A DNA stretch of 23,436 nucleotides from an uncultured Pseudomonadota bacterium (lineage in GTDB: Bacteria > Myxococcota_A > UBA796 > GCA-2862545). Location: assembly GCA_937891875.1 (NCBI GenBank), contig CALATR010000583.1, positions 1-23,436 on the forward strand. Reading direction: 5' to 3'. The notes under the pieces are model-generated. The model made no database searches. It was not told where the DNA came from and saw nothing but the letters and a program-made list of their open reading frames with translations. A program made the translations under genes and the position numbers. Numbering within the stretch: position 1 is the stretch's first letter; every line of letters starts with the position of its first letter. Shown one piece after another: positions 1-7,720 of the stretch.

Positions 1-1923
1 CTCGAGAACCGCTACGCCGACGGGCCCGCGCGTGCCGATCCTTCCGCAGCACTGGCCGAAGCCACGGGCGAGATCGGCTACGATGCCGTGTGGGACGCAC
101 TCTTCGAGCTGCCCGAGCCCGATGGCCTCGCCGAGCGCCTGACCGTGTACTTCGACGGCCTGCGCGAGCACGTGCCCGCCGCACCCTCCGACCTCCGGCG
201 CGAGGAGCACATGGGCGCGTGGATCCGGTGGGCGCTCGGCCAGGGGGGCGAGGTGCTGGTCATCTGCGGCGGCTTTCACGCCCCCGCCCTGCGCGCCCTC
301 GCCGCGGGACCCGCCGAAGCCTCCCCCCCGGAGGTGCCCGCGCCCCCCGCCGACGCGCGCTGCGAGACCTGGCTCATCCCGTTCACCCAGCGCCGCCTCG
401 ACAGCTTCGCCGGCTACGCGAGCGGCCTGCCCTCGCCCGCCTGGTACCGCTGGGTCTGGGACGAGGGGGCGGACGAGGCGCCGCGCCGGGCCCTGCGCGC
501 GACCGCCGAGCGGCTGCGCGAGCGCAACCAGGTCGTGTCCGTCGCCGACACCATCGCCGCGTGGACCCAGGCCCTCGCCCTGGCGCGGCTGCGGGGGCGC
601 ACCTCGGTCGGACGGGTGGACCTGCTGGACGCGGTCGCGAGCACCTGGGTGAAGGAGGCGCTGGACCAGCCCTTGCCCTGGTCGGAGCGGCGCACCCTGT
701 CCGCCGCGACCCATCCGGTCCTGGTCGAGCTGGTGGCAGCACTCTCTGGAGATCGGCGAGGAACGCTGCATCCCGACACACCGCTCCCCCCGCTCGCCCA
801 CCATGTCGCCCGGGTGCGGGAGGAGCTCGACCTGCAGGCGCCCGCGGTCGGCAGCAGGGAGGTCGTGCTGTCGACCAGCCAGCCCGACCACGACCCGCGC
901 CGCTTCGCGCTGGAGCGCATGCTGCTCCTGGGCATCGCCGGGATCGTCCGCGCCTCGCGCCCCGACGCCCTGGAGCAGCGCTACGTCCTCGGTCGCCACC
1001 CGGACGCCGAGGTCAGCGTGCTCGAGGCGTCCGCCTACGGACCGACCCTCGAGTCTGCGGCGACCGCGCGCCTCGAGGAGCGGGCCGGCGAGGCACAGAG
1101 CTTCCCCACGCTGGTCGCGGTGCTGACCGCCGCGTTGCGCGCGGGCCTGTCTCGCCTGTCCCAGCGCGCCCTCGACGCCCTCGAGGACGCGGCCCGGGCG
1201 GAGCGCGAGCTGGGGCCGCTGGGCACCGGTCTGTCCGGCCTGGTCGGCATCCTCCGCCACGGCGCGCTCACCCCGTCGCAGCGCCACCTGCTCACCGCGG
1301 TCGCCGATGCGGCGGTCGACCGGGGGCTGTGGCTGGTGGAGGGACAGACCGGCGATGCGCCCCTGGATCTCGGCCGGATCGGGGCGGTGGTCGGCCTGCG
1401 CGACGCATCCGCGCAGGTCGCGCTCACGATCCCGGTCGATCGGGTCGCGGGCGTGTTCACCCGGGTGTCCGGTCGCGCCGACGCCCCGGCGGACCTGCGG
1501 GGTGCGTGCCTCGGTGGCCTCGCCAGCCTGGGGACCGAGACCCTGGAGCGCACCGCCGAGCTCGCCCTCACCGCGGTCGATGGCCTGCCGCCCACCCGCC
1601 TCGGCGACTACCTGGCGGGGCTGCTCACGGTCGCCCGGGAGGTGCTGTCGACCGACGCCGGTCTGGTCGAGGGCATCGACGGCGCGGTCGGCGCCCTGGA
1701 CCCGGTCGAGTTCGGGGTCGCGCTGCCCTCCCTGCGCCAGGCCTTCGGGGTGCTGCCCCCCCGGGAGCGCGCCGATCTCGCGCGGGTCGTCGCCGCCCTG
1801 CACGGCGCGCCGGGGGCCAACCTCCAGCGCCGGCTCACCGCCTCGCCGGTGGACCTCCACCACGCCGCGACCCTGCAGGTCCACGCCCGCGAGCTCCTCG
1901 CCAACCACGGGATCCGCGTATGA
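1..1923 (+). CDS. DUF5682 family protein, 5' end missing
   Basis: The reading frame is open from base 1, so the gene continues left of the window; the GTG at 88 is internal, because coding-like sequence (GEIGYDAVWDALFELPEP) runs through it. I assign it to DUF5682 from segments such as REEHMGAWIR and LIPFTQRRLDSFAGYASGLP. The motif ICGGFHAPAL (His codon at 277-279) resembles the late motif of the TraB/EreA/ChaN-like hydrolase superfamily, to which the missing N-terminus of DUF5682 proteins also looks related; a hydrolase activity is inference only. The C-terminal half is a long Ala/Leu/Arg-rich helical region without recognisable motifs. No signal peptide or membrane segment is visible in the part seen, so it is probably cytoplasmic. 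Its TGA at 1921-1923 overlaps the ATG of the VWA gene (ATGA), indicating one operon. Family call fairly sure; function unknown. Confidence 0.85.
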   Translation, partial: LENRYADGPARADPSAALAEATGEIGYDAVWDALFELPEPDGLAERLTVYFDGLREHVPAAPSDLRREEHMGAWIRWALGQGGEVLVICGGFHAPALRALAAGPAEASPPEVPAPPADARCETWLIPFTQRRLDSFAGYASGLPSPAWYRWVWDEGADEAPRRALRATAERLRERNQVVSVADTIAAWTQALALARLRGRTSVGRVDLLDAVASTWVKEALDQPLPWSERRTLSAATHPVLVELVAALSGDRRGTLHPDTPLPPLAHHVARVREELDLQAPAVGSREVVLSTSQPDHDPRRFALERMLLLGIAGIVRASRPDALEQRYVLGRHPDAEVSVLEASAYGPTLESAATARLEERAGEAQSFPTLVAVLTAALRAGLSRLSQRALDALEDAARAERELGPLGTGLSGLVGILRHGALTPSQRHLLTAVADAAVDRGLWLVEGQTGDAPLDLGRIGAVVGLRDASAQVALTIPVDRVAGVFTRVSGRADAPADLRGACLGGLASLGTETLERTAELALTAVDGLPPTRLGDYLAGLLTVAREVLSTDAGLVEGIDGAVGALDPVEFGVALPSLRQAFGVLPPRERADLARVVAALHGAPGANLQRRLTASPVDLHHAATLQVHARELLANHGIRV

Positions 1924-3059
1924 GTGACCTCGACGATCTGGCACGTTGGCGGCTGATCCTGGGCAAGCCTGGCGAGGCGGGTGGCCTGGGCTTCGGCGGC
2001 AACGCCACCGCGGCGAAGATGGACGTGGCGCTGGAGTTCCTGTACGGCCGCGAGCCCGGCGACGGCGACTCCGGTCAGGGCGCCTCGAAGGGGCCGCGCA
2101 TGGCCGGTCAGGGAGACTCGGTGCTGACCGTGCCCGACTGGATCAACACGATCCACGAGCTCTTCCCCAAGGAGACCATCGAGCGCCTGGAGCGGGACGC
2201 GGTCGAGGTGTACGGCATCGACGAGGTCGTCACCAACCTGGAGGTGCTGGAGCGCGCCGAGCCCAACCCGGCGCTCCTTCGGGCGGTGCTCAAGACCAAG
2301 CACCTCATGAACCAGCAGGTGCTCGCGGCGGCCCGAGCGCTGGTGCGCAAGGTGGTCGAGCAGCTGGTCCTGGCGCTGGCCCAGGAGGTCGAGCGCGCCT
2401 TCTACGGGGTCGTCCAGCGCAGCCGCTCCTCGCGCTTCGCCTGGGGGCCGCTGGATCTGCGCAGGACCATCGACCGCAACCTGAAGAGCTACGATCCCGA
2501 GACCGGGCGGATCATCCCCGAGAAGGTCTACTTCTTCGACCGCACCTCGCGTCGGATGCGGCGCTGGCAGGTGGTGCTGGTGGTCGACCAGAGCGGCTCG
2601 ATGCTCGACAGCGCCATCCACTCGGCCATCACCGCGTCCATCTTCCACGCCCTGCCGGGCATCGACTGCCACCTGCTGGTCTTCGACACCCAGGTGGTGG
2701 ACCTCACCAGCGACGTGAACGACCCGGTCGAGACGCTGATGCAGGTGCAGCTGGGTGGAGGCACGGACATCGCCAACGCCATGGAGCACGCCGCCACCCT
2801 GGTCTCCCAGCCGACCCAGGCCATGGTCGTGCTGATCACCGACTTCTACGAGGGCGGCTCGCCGGGCCGGCTCGAGCGGGTCACCGCCCAGCTGTGCGCC
2901 CAGGGGACCCAGGTGCTGGGCCTCGCCGCCCTCGACTCCGAGGCGAACCCGGCCTACGACCGGACCCTCGCCGAGCGGCTGGTGGCGGTCGGGGCCGAGG
3001 TCGGCGCGATGACCCCGGGGCAGCTGGCCGCCTGGGTCGCCCAGAAGATGCGTCGATGA
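1920..3059 (+). CDS. VWA domain-containing protein (CoxE-like)
   Basis: This 379-residue protein has a helical N-terminal half (about 1-200) and a C-terminal von Willebrand factor A domain. The MIDAS metal site is intact: D223-Q-S225-G-S227 at the end of the first strand (VVDQSGSM), T282-D283 in GGGTD, and D308 in LITDF. Such domains bind a divalent metal and usually a protein partner; in MoxR/VWA systems the VWA protein works with an AAA+ ATPase on client proteins. A glycine-rich linker lies near residues 20-60. No signal or membrane segment is seen, so a cytosolic role is likely. The start ATG overlaps the DUF5682 stop by 4 bp and its own TGA overlaps the SWIM gene start by 4 bp, so the three products are probably made in balanced amounts. 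Family certain; the target is not known. Confidence 0.92.
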   Translation: MSDLDDLARWRLILGKPGEAGGLGFGGNATAAKMDVALEFLYGREPGDGDSGQGASKGPRMAGQGDSVLTVPDWINTIHELFPKETIERLERDAVEVYGIDEVVTNLEVLERAEPNPALLRAVLKTKHLMNQQVLAAARALVRKVVEQLVLALAQEVERAFYGVVQRSRSSRFAWGPLDLRRTIDRNLKSYDPETGRIIPEKVYFFDRTSRRMRRWQVVLVVDQSGSMLDSAIHSAITASIFHALPGIDCHLLVFDTQVVDLTSDVNDPVETLMQVQLGGGTDIANAMEHAATLVSQPTQAMVVLITDFYEGGSPGRLERVTAQLCAQGTQVLGLAALDSEANPAYDRTLAERLVAVGAEVGAMTPGQLAAWVAQKMRR

Positions 3060-5002
3060 GGGCCGACCTGCTGGCGCTGACCGACGACGCGCTCATCGAG
3101 CTGTCCAACAAGGGCACCGTGCGCAGCGCCCACAAGCGCCTCGACGCCGGGGGGGCACCGGCCCTGACCCTGGACGCCGACGGCACCGTACACGCCACGT
3201 TCGAGGACGGCGTGACCTGTAGGCTGCCCCCCGGTGTGCCCCTGCGCGACGCCGACTGCTCCTGCCCGGCCTCCCGGCTCTGTCGCCACCGGATCATGGT
3301 CGTCATCGCCCTGCGCGCCCACGCAGACGACGACGCGCCTGCCGCGGACGAAGGCCCGCTCCCGGAGCTCGACGTCTCGGATGAGATCCTCGAGAGCCGG
3401 CTCGGAAAGCGCCTCCTCGCTCGGGCGCGCCAGGCCTGGCAGGCGGGCTTCGAGGCCACCGTGCGCTTCGGTCGCCCCACCGAGGTGCAGCTTCCCACCT
3501 GCACCCTGCGCTTCCTCGTGCCCTGGGACCTCGCCCACGTGCGCTGCGACTGCAAGCAGGCGGTCGACTGCGAGCACGTGGCGCTGGCGGTCTGGACCCT
3601 GGGCCGGGTCGATGGCTTCTCGGGCGAGCGGCGCGTGGCGGTCGGCGGCGAGGGGCGCAGCGACGACCGCGAGCTGCTGGCCGAGGTGCTCGCCCTGCAG
3701 GCCGACCTGCTCCACGGGGGCTGGGCGGGGGCGTTCAGCGCGCTGCAGGCCCGGCTCGCAGCCCTCACCCAGCGCCTGGACAAGGCCAGGTGCGTGTGGC
3801 TCGTCGACCTGCTGGCCGACCTCGAGGACGCGGTCGGTCACTACGAGGAGAGGTCCGCCACCGCCGACGCGGTCCAGATCGGTCGGCTCCTCGGCGAGCT
3901 CGGACTCCGGGCCGCAGCGACCCCGACCGACGCGAGCCCGCGCAGTGCCCTGCACGGAGCCTCCCACGCGGGCACCACCGAGCTGGACCGGGTGACCCTG
4001 TACGGGCTGGGCGCGCGCTACCGCCGCCGGGGCCGACGCGGCGAGCTGCAGCTGTTCTTCGTCGACAGCGACGTGGACGACGCCCTGGTCATGTCCCGGA
4101 CCTACGACAGCGGTGACGACGAGGTGGACGCGCCGACCGGACCGGAGGTCGGCGAGCGGCGGGTCGCGGGACAGCAGGTGCTTGCGCTGGCGGTGGCGGC
4201 CCGCTCCACCGACCGGGCGGTACGCAAGCCCAACCGTGAGGTGAAGATCGGCGTGGAACGGGGATCATCGGGCGGCGGTCGCTCCCAGGGCCGGCGCATT
4301 CGGGAGGCCGGACGCTCGCTTGCCGAGGTGCGCGCCTTCCTGGCGGCTCGGCAGCCGGCGGTCTTCGACGCCCGGGTGAAGGCGCGCCAGGTGGTCATGA
4401 CCCGCTTCGTCGCCGTGGGCGCGATGGGCTGGGATCCGGGGCGCCAGCTGGTGTGGGCCTGGGTCCTGGACGAGGTGCCCACCGAGGACAACGCCCCCGC
4501 CGGTGCCATGCTGATCGCGGAGTGGCGCCCCGAGACCCCCGGTGCGCCTGCGGCGGTGGTCGACGCGCTGCGGGCGGGCACGGAGGTGGTGCTGGCGGCG
4601 GAGGCGCGGCTGAGGGCGGGCCAGCTCTGGCTGCAACCCACCGCGATCGGGTGGAGCGGCCGGTACGTCTGCCCGGATCTGGAGCCCGAACGCGAGATCC
4701 CGGACCTGGTGCTGGCGCCGCTGAGCGCCGGGGACACCGTGCTCACCCAGGCGGTCGACGCGGCGGCGGCCCACCTCGCGCGGCTGGTCGTGCGCGGGCT
4801 CGGCCACCTGACCGTGCCCCAGCGCCAGTCCTGCGCCAGCCGGGCCCGCGACCTGGCGAAGCTGGGCCTCGACGGGCTCGGTCAGGCCTTCGCCGAGCTT
4901 GCCGAGGACGCCCCCGACGGCGCCTGCGACCGGGTGGCGTCCTGGCGGCGCGCGTGGGCCTGGGTCGTCGGGCTCGGCCACGTGATGGCGGTCGAACCGT
5001 AG
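3056..5002 (+). CDS. SWIM zinc-finger protein with two SWIM motifs
   Basis: This 648-residue protein carries two CxCx5CxH SWIM motifs, C68/C70/C76/H78 and C164/C166/C172/H174, both complete. SWIM fingers bind DNA or proteins in many bacterial and eukaryotic proteins. The rest (about 180-648) is Ala/Leu/Arg-rich with an RRRGRRGELQLFF segment near 325, and I recognise no further domain. The ATG at 3056 overlaps the upstream VWA stop by 4 bp (ATGA). A much longer open frame extends upstream inside the VWA gene, but it is Arg/Gly/Pro-rich shadow sequence and is not used. DUF5682, VWA and SWIM genes recur together beside a MoxR-like ATPase in other bacteria, so this is probably the recognition or adaptor part of that module. 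The gene ends 3 bp before the convergent methyltransferase gene. Confidence 0.9.
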   Translation: MRADLLALTDDALIELSNKGTVRSAHKRLDAGGAPALTLDADGTVHATFEDGVTCRLPPGVPLRDADCSCPASRLCRHRIMVVIALRAHADDDAPAADEGPLPELDVSDEILESRLGKRLLARARQAWQAGFEATVRFGRPTEVQLPTCTLRFLVPWDLAHVRCDCKQAVDCEHVALAVWTLGRVDGFSGERRVAVGGEGRSDDRELLAEVLALQADLLHGGWAGAFSALQARLAALTQRLDKARCVWLVDLLADLEDAVGHYEERSATADAVQIGRLLGELGLRAAATPTDASPRSALHGASHAGTTELDRVTLYGLGARYRRRGRRGELQLFFVDSDVDDALVMSRTYDSGDDEVDAPTGPEVGERRVAGQQVLALAVAARSTDRAVRKPNREVKIGVERGSSGGGRSQGRRIREAGRSLAEVRAFLAARQPAVFDARVKARQVVMTRFVAVGAMGWDPGRQLVWAWVLDEVPTEDNAPAGAMLIAEWRPETPGAPAAVVDALRAGTEVVLAAEARLRAGQLWLQPTAIGWSGRYVCPDLEPEREIPDLVLAPLSAGDTVLTQAVDAAAAHLARLVVRGLGHLTVPQRQSCASRARDLAKLGLDGLGQAFAELAEDAPDGACDRVASWRRAWAWVVGLGHVMAVEP

Positions 5003-5005
5003 GAT

Positions 5006-5659
5006 TCAAGCAGGGTTTGTCGCGGTGACGAACAGGACCTGACCGTTCTTGGAGCCCACGTCGTGCACCTGCACGTCTACGAACCCGGCGGCCTCGAACT
5101 CCGCGACCATCTGCTCGTGGCCGACCACCCACACCGGCGGGGCCTGACCGAAGAGCTTCATGACCCCGAGGAGCAGGGAGTAGGGCACGAGGCCGCCCTT
5201 GAGGCAGACCGTGCTGCTCACGAAGTGGCCTCCCGGCACCAGGAGCTCGCGGAAGCGGGCCAGGGTCGCGGCGCGGTCGGGCACCAGGTGGAGCAGGCTG
5301 AAGGCCATCAGCACGTCGAGGCTGTCGGGCTCGAAGGCCTCGGTCTCGTGGATGGTGCCGCAGTGGAAGTGCACGTTGTCGGCGCCCTGGGCATCCCGCT
5401 TGCTGGTCGCGATGCGGACCATCTCGGGGGAGAAGTCGAGCCCGTGCACCTCGCCAGCGTCGGGGCCCAGGATGAGGGCGAGCGAGCCCGTGCCACAGCC
5501 CACGTCCAGCACCCGGGAGTCCGGCCGGAGCAGGCGCTTCGTGATGGCGATCTTGCGCTCGAAGGCCTCTGGATCGTCGACGGGCTTCTGGGAGTACTTC
5601 TGCGCGATCTTGTCCCAGAAGGAGGGGTCGGTGCGGGGCCTGGGGCTGGCAGCGTTCAT
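5006..5659 (-). CDS. Class I SAM-dependent methyltransferase
   Basis: A 217-residue methyltransferase of the UbiE/Methyltransf_11 type. Motif I is VLDVGCGTGS (residues 50-59), followed by an acidic loop (HGLDFSPEMV) for the SAM ribose, and LDVLMAFSLLHLVPD as the motif around the end of strand 4. The N-terminal FWDKIAQKYSQKPV segment is typical of small orphan methyltransferases. The substrate is unknown. I start at 5659 because GGAGGA stands 6 nt upstream (5666-5671 on the plus strand) and homology-like sequence begins right after; the longer open frame to 5842 runs into the LysR gene. It lies 115 bp downstream of the LysR gene on the same strand and may share its transcript. Cytoplasmic. Confidence 0.9.
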   Translation of the reverse strand: MNAASPRPRTDPSFWDKIAQKYSQKPVDDPEAFERKIAITKRLLRPDSRVLDVGCGTGSLALILGPDAGEVHGLDFSPEMVRIATSKRDAQGADNVHFHCGTIHETEAFEPDSLDVLMAFSLLHLVPDRAATLARFRELLVPGGHFVSSTVCLKGGLVPYSLLLGVMKLFGQAPPVWVVGHEQMVAEFEAAGFVDVQVHDVGSKNGQVLFVTATNPA

Positions 5660-5774
5660 GGCGGATCCTCCGCGGCATCGGGTTCGCAGGGAATACGCGG
5701 CTTCGGCCCAGACTACCCGGTGCAATCCTGCGACCCGGCGTCCCACGGATGGACCGGCGGGGGGATCGTAAAAT

Positions 5775-6677
5775 TCACGGCGTTCGACGAGGTCTATTGC
5801 CCTCGAACAGGTCGGCGTTCGCGCGGAAGGTCTCGATGACACAGGACCGGGCGGCCCGCAGCCGAGTGGTGGTCCGCAGGTCCGGGTGCGAGATCAGCCA
5901 CAGGTCGGCGAGGTGGTTGGGGCTCGGTCGGTGCAGGCGCTGCAGGCCCTCGACCTGATCGCCGACGTAGACGGGCAGGGTGACGATGCCGAGGCCGGCC
6001 AGGGCGCCCAGCACGACGAGTTCGATGGTGCGCAGGGCGCCCCAGGTGGGCAGGTCCGGGTAGGCGCTCTGCTCGATGACGAAGCGCTGCACGGGCCCGT
6101 CGTCGAACCCCAGGTAGCGGGCGTCCGAGCCGGGATCCTCGGGGTCGAGACGCTCGGCGTGCTCGGTGGCCACGAAGCCGTCCATCAAGATGGGCGCGAG
6201 CTTGGTGCCGATGAGGTGCTGGGGGGGCTGGGCACCCAGGGCGAGGGCGCGCACGGCGAGGTCGGCCTCGCGCTTGGAGAGGTCGAAGAGGCGGGAGTCG
6301 GCGGTCATGCGCAGCTCGGTCCCCGGCGACTCGGCGCACCACGCGGTCAGCTCGGGCATGAGCACCCGGGCGACGTAGGCATCGCACAAGGTGAGCTCCA
6401 CCGGGCCGGCCATCCGGTCGTCGAGGCCGAGGAGATCCCGCTCCATCGCGAACAAGTCGCGCTCGACCCGCTCCGCGCGGGGCACGAGGCGCTCGCCCGC
6501 GCCGGTGAGCTGGTAGCCGTCGCGGTGGCGGTCGAAGAGGCGGGTGCCCAGGTCCTCCTCCAGCGCCTCGACCCGGCGGGCGACCGTGGAGTGGCTCACC
6601 CCCAGCTCCGCCGCGGCGGCCCGGACTGCGCCGTGCCGGGCCAGGGCGAGAAAGTAGCGGACATCGTTCCAGTTCAT
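5775..6677 (-). CDS. LysR family transcriptional regulator
   Basis: The 300 residues match the usual LysR length. The N-terminal winged helix-turn-helix (residues 1-60) starts MNWNDVRYFLALARHG and contains AAELGVSHSTVARRVEALE and LGTRLFDR. The C-terminal half is a periplasmic-binding-protein-like effector domain (about 90-290), for example PVELTLCDAYVARVLMPEL. The effector cannot be read from sequence. The gene diverges from the ArsR/SdpR operon with 81 bp between starts, an arrangement LysR regulators often have with a target operon. The methyltransferase gene follows on the same strand, so either neighbour may be its target. The CTAATTAG pair at 6723-6746 could be its operator instead of, or as well as, that of the ArsR protein. 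Confidence 0.92.
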   Translation of the reverse strand: MNWNDVRYFLALARHGAVRAAAAELGVSHSTVARRVEALEEDLGTRLFDRHRDGYQLTGAGERLVPRAERVERDLFAMERDLLGLDDRMAGPVELTLCDAYVARVLMPELTAWCAESPGTELRMTADSRLFDLSKREADLAVRALALGAQPPQHLIGTKLAPILMDGFVATEHAERLDPEDPGSDARYLGFDDGPVQRFVIEQSAYPDLPTWGALRTIELVVLGALAGLGIVTLPVYVGDQVEGLQRLHRPSPNHLADLWLISHPDLRTTTRLRAARSCVIETFRANADLFEGNRPRRTP

Positions 6678-6722
6678 GGGCGGAGGGTAGCAGAGCGGTC
6701 TTGACGCTGATTCGGCCTGGGC

Positions 6723-6746
6723 CTAATTAGACGGCATGCTAATTAG
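6723..6746. promoter_or_regulatory. Probable operator: two CTAATTAG boxes
   Basis: CTAATTAG occurs at 6723-6730 and again, identical, at 6739-6746, with 8 bp between. Each box is itself a perfect palindrome, so the whole is an inverted repeat with 16 bp between box centres. It is an AT-rich island in very GC-rich DNA, and lies 13-36 bp before the ArsR/SdpR-type start and 46-69 bp before the LysR start. TTGACG at 6701-6706 is a fair -35 for rightward transcription and would put the first box on the -10 (17-bp spacer to TAATTA), so bound protein would block it. Whether ArsR, LysR or both bind is not decided by the sequence. Confidence 0.5.
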
Positions 6747-6758
6747 TGAGCAGTCGAG

Positions 6759-7043
6759 ATGAGCGATGTCTTCGAAGCGCTGGCCCATCCCGTCCGCCGT
6801 GAGGTGCTCGAGCGCCTGCAGCAGGAGGGGGAGCTGTCCGCCGGGGACCTCTTCGACGGGCTCGACGTGAGCAAGCCGACCCTGTCCCACCACCTCAAGG
6901 TGCTCACCGAGGCGGGGCTGGTGGATCGGGAGCGTCGCGGCACCTTCGTCTACTACCGGATCGACCAGTCCATCGTGGAGGAGGTCGTGCACAAGGTGTT
7001 CGACCTGCTCGGCGTGGGCCACGAGAGGAGGGAGGTCACATGA
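6759..7043 (+). CDS. ArsR-family autorepressor, SdpR type
   Basis: A 94-residue winged-helix repressor that begins MSDVFEALAHPVRREVLERL, with recognition helix region VSKPTLSHHLKVLTEAGLV and wing ERRGTFVYYRID. No Cys metal-sensing motif (ELCVCDL type) is present, which separates it from arsenic/cadmium sensors and fits the SdpR branch. In Bacillus subtilis SdpR represses its own operon and is relieved when SdpI binds the toxin SdpC and sequesters SdpR at the membrane; the same logic is likely here because the next gene is an SdpI homologue. The stop overlaps the SdpI ATG by 4 bp. The CTAATTAG pair just upstream is the probable autoregulatory site. The Shine-Dalgarno is weak (gcagtcgag). Confidence 0.92.
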   Translation: MSDVFEALAHPVRREVLERLQQEGELSAGDLFDGLDVSKPTLSHHLKVLTEAGLVDRERRGTFVYYRIDQSIVEEVVHKVFDLLGVGHERREVT

Positions 7044-7720
7044 AGCGGACCGCGCTGTACTGCCTCGCCCTTGCCGTGCTCGGCGCGCTGCTGGCCGCCT
7101 GGTACTGGCCGTCGCTGCCCGATCCCATGCCGACCCACTGGGGGGACGACGGCATGCCCGACGACTTCATGCCCAAGTGGATCGCCGTGTCGATCCTGCC
7201 GCTGGCGGCCCTCGTCGCGCCGGCGATCATCCTGGTCGCCGCCCGCCTCGACCCCCGCCAGGCCCACGTGCAGCGCAGCGAGATCGCGCTCTCGATCATC
7301 GCGATCACCACCTCCGCGCTGTTCCTGGTCGTGCAGTTTCTCGCCATCCAGGCCTCGATGACGCCGGGGCACTTCCTGGACGTGCGCGTCGGCGTGGCGG
7401 CGGTCGCCATGCTGTGGATCGTGCTCGGCAACATCATGCCCAAGCTGCGCAGCAACTACTTCGCGGGGATCCGCACGCCGTGGACGCTCGAGTCGGAGAA
7501 GGTGTGGCACCTGACCCACCGGGTCGCGGGATGGTCGTTCGCAGCAGGAGGCTTCCTCGCCCTGTTCTTCGCCTTCATCCTGCCTATGCAGAGCAACACC
7601 ATCCCGATCCTGGGAGCGCTGATCGGCGCTGGGATCGTGCCCATGGTCTACAGCTGGTTCGCCTACCGAAAGCACCATCCGGACGGGGTGTCCGAGCCCG
7701 CCGAAGGGGAGGGGAAGTGA
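7040..7720 (+). CDS. SdpI family integral membrane protein
   Basis: A 226-residue inner-membrane protein with six probable helices (about 5-22, 48-68, 82-105, 115-133, 163-182, 187-207). It has an N-terminal DUF1648 segment (SLPDPMPTHWGDDGMPDDF) and the SdpI hallmark NIMPKLRSNYFAGIRTPWT followed by EKVWHLTHRVAG. SdpI of B. subtilis gives immunity to the SdpC killing factor and signals to SdpR; family members elsewhere lack a known toxin. No sdpC-like gene is in the window. A strong Shine-Dalgarno (GAGGAGGGAG) lies inside the end of the repressor gene. The stop overlaps the GTG of the first hydrolase by 4 bp, tying the hydrolases to this operon. Confidence 0.93.
   Translation: MKRTALYCLALAVLGALLAAWYWPSLPDPMPTHWGDDGMPDDFMPKWIAVSILPLAALVAPAIILVAARLDPRQAHVQRSEIALSIIAITTSALFLVVQFLAIQASMTPGHFLDVRVGVAAVAMLWIVLGNIMPKLRSNYFAGIRTPWTLESEKVWHLTHRVAGWSFAAGGFLALFFAFILPMQSNTIPILGALIGAGIVPMVYSWFAYRKHHPDGVSEPAEGEGK

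Noticed and set aside
90..1919. Long upstream extension of the VWA frame through the DUF5682 gene
   Set aside because: The extension is Arg/Pro/Ala-rich shadow; the ATGA junction at 1920 and the start of family-like sequence there fix the real start.
5660..5842. N-terminal extension of the methyltransferase
   Set aside because: It overlaps the LysR gene, has no homology-like sequence, and a strong GGAGGA lies just before ATG 5659.
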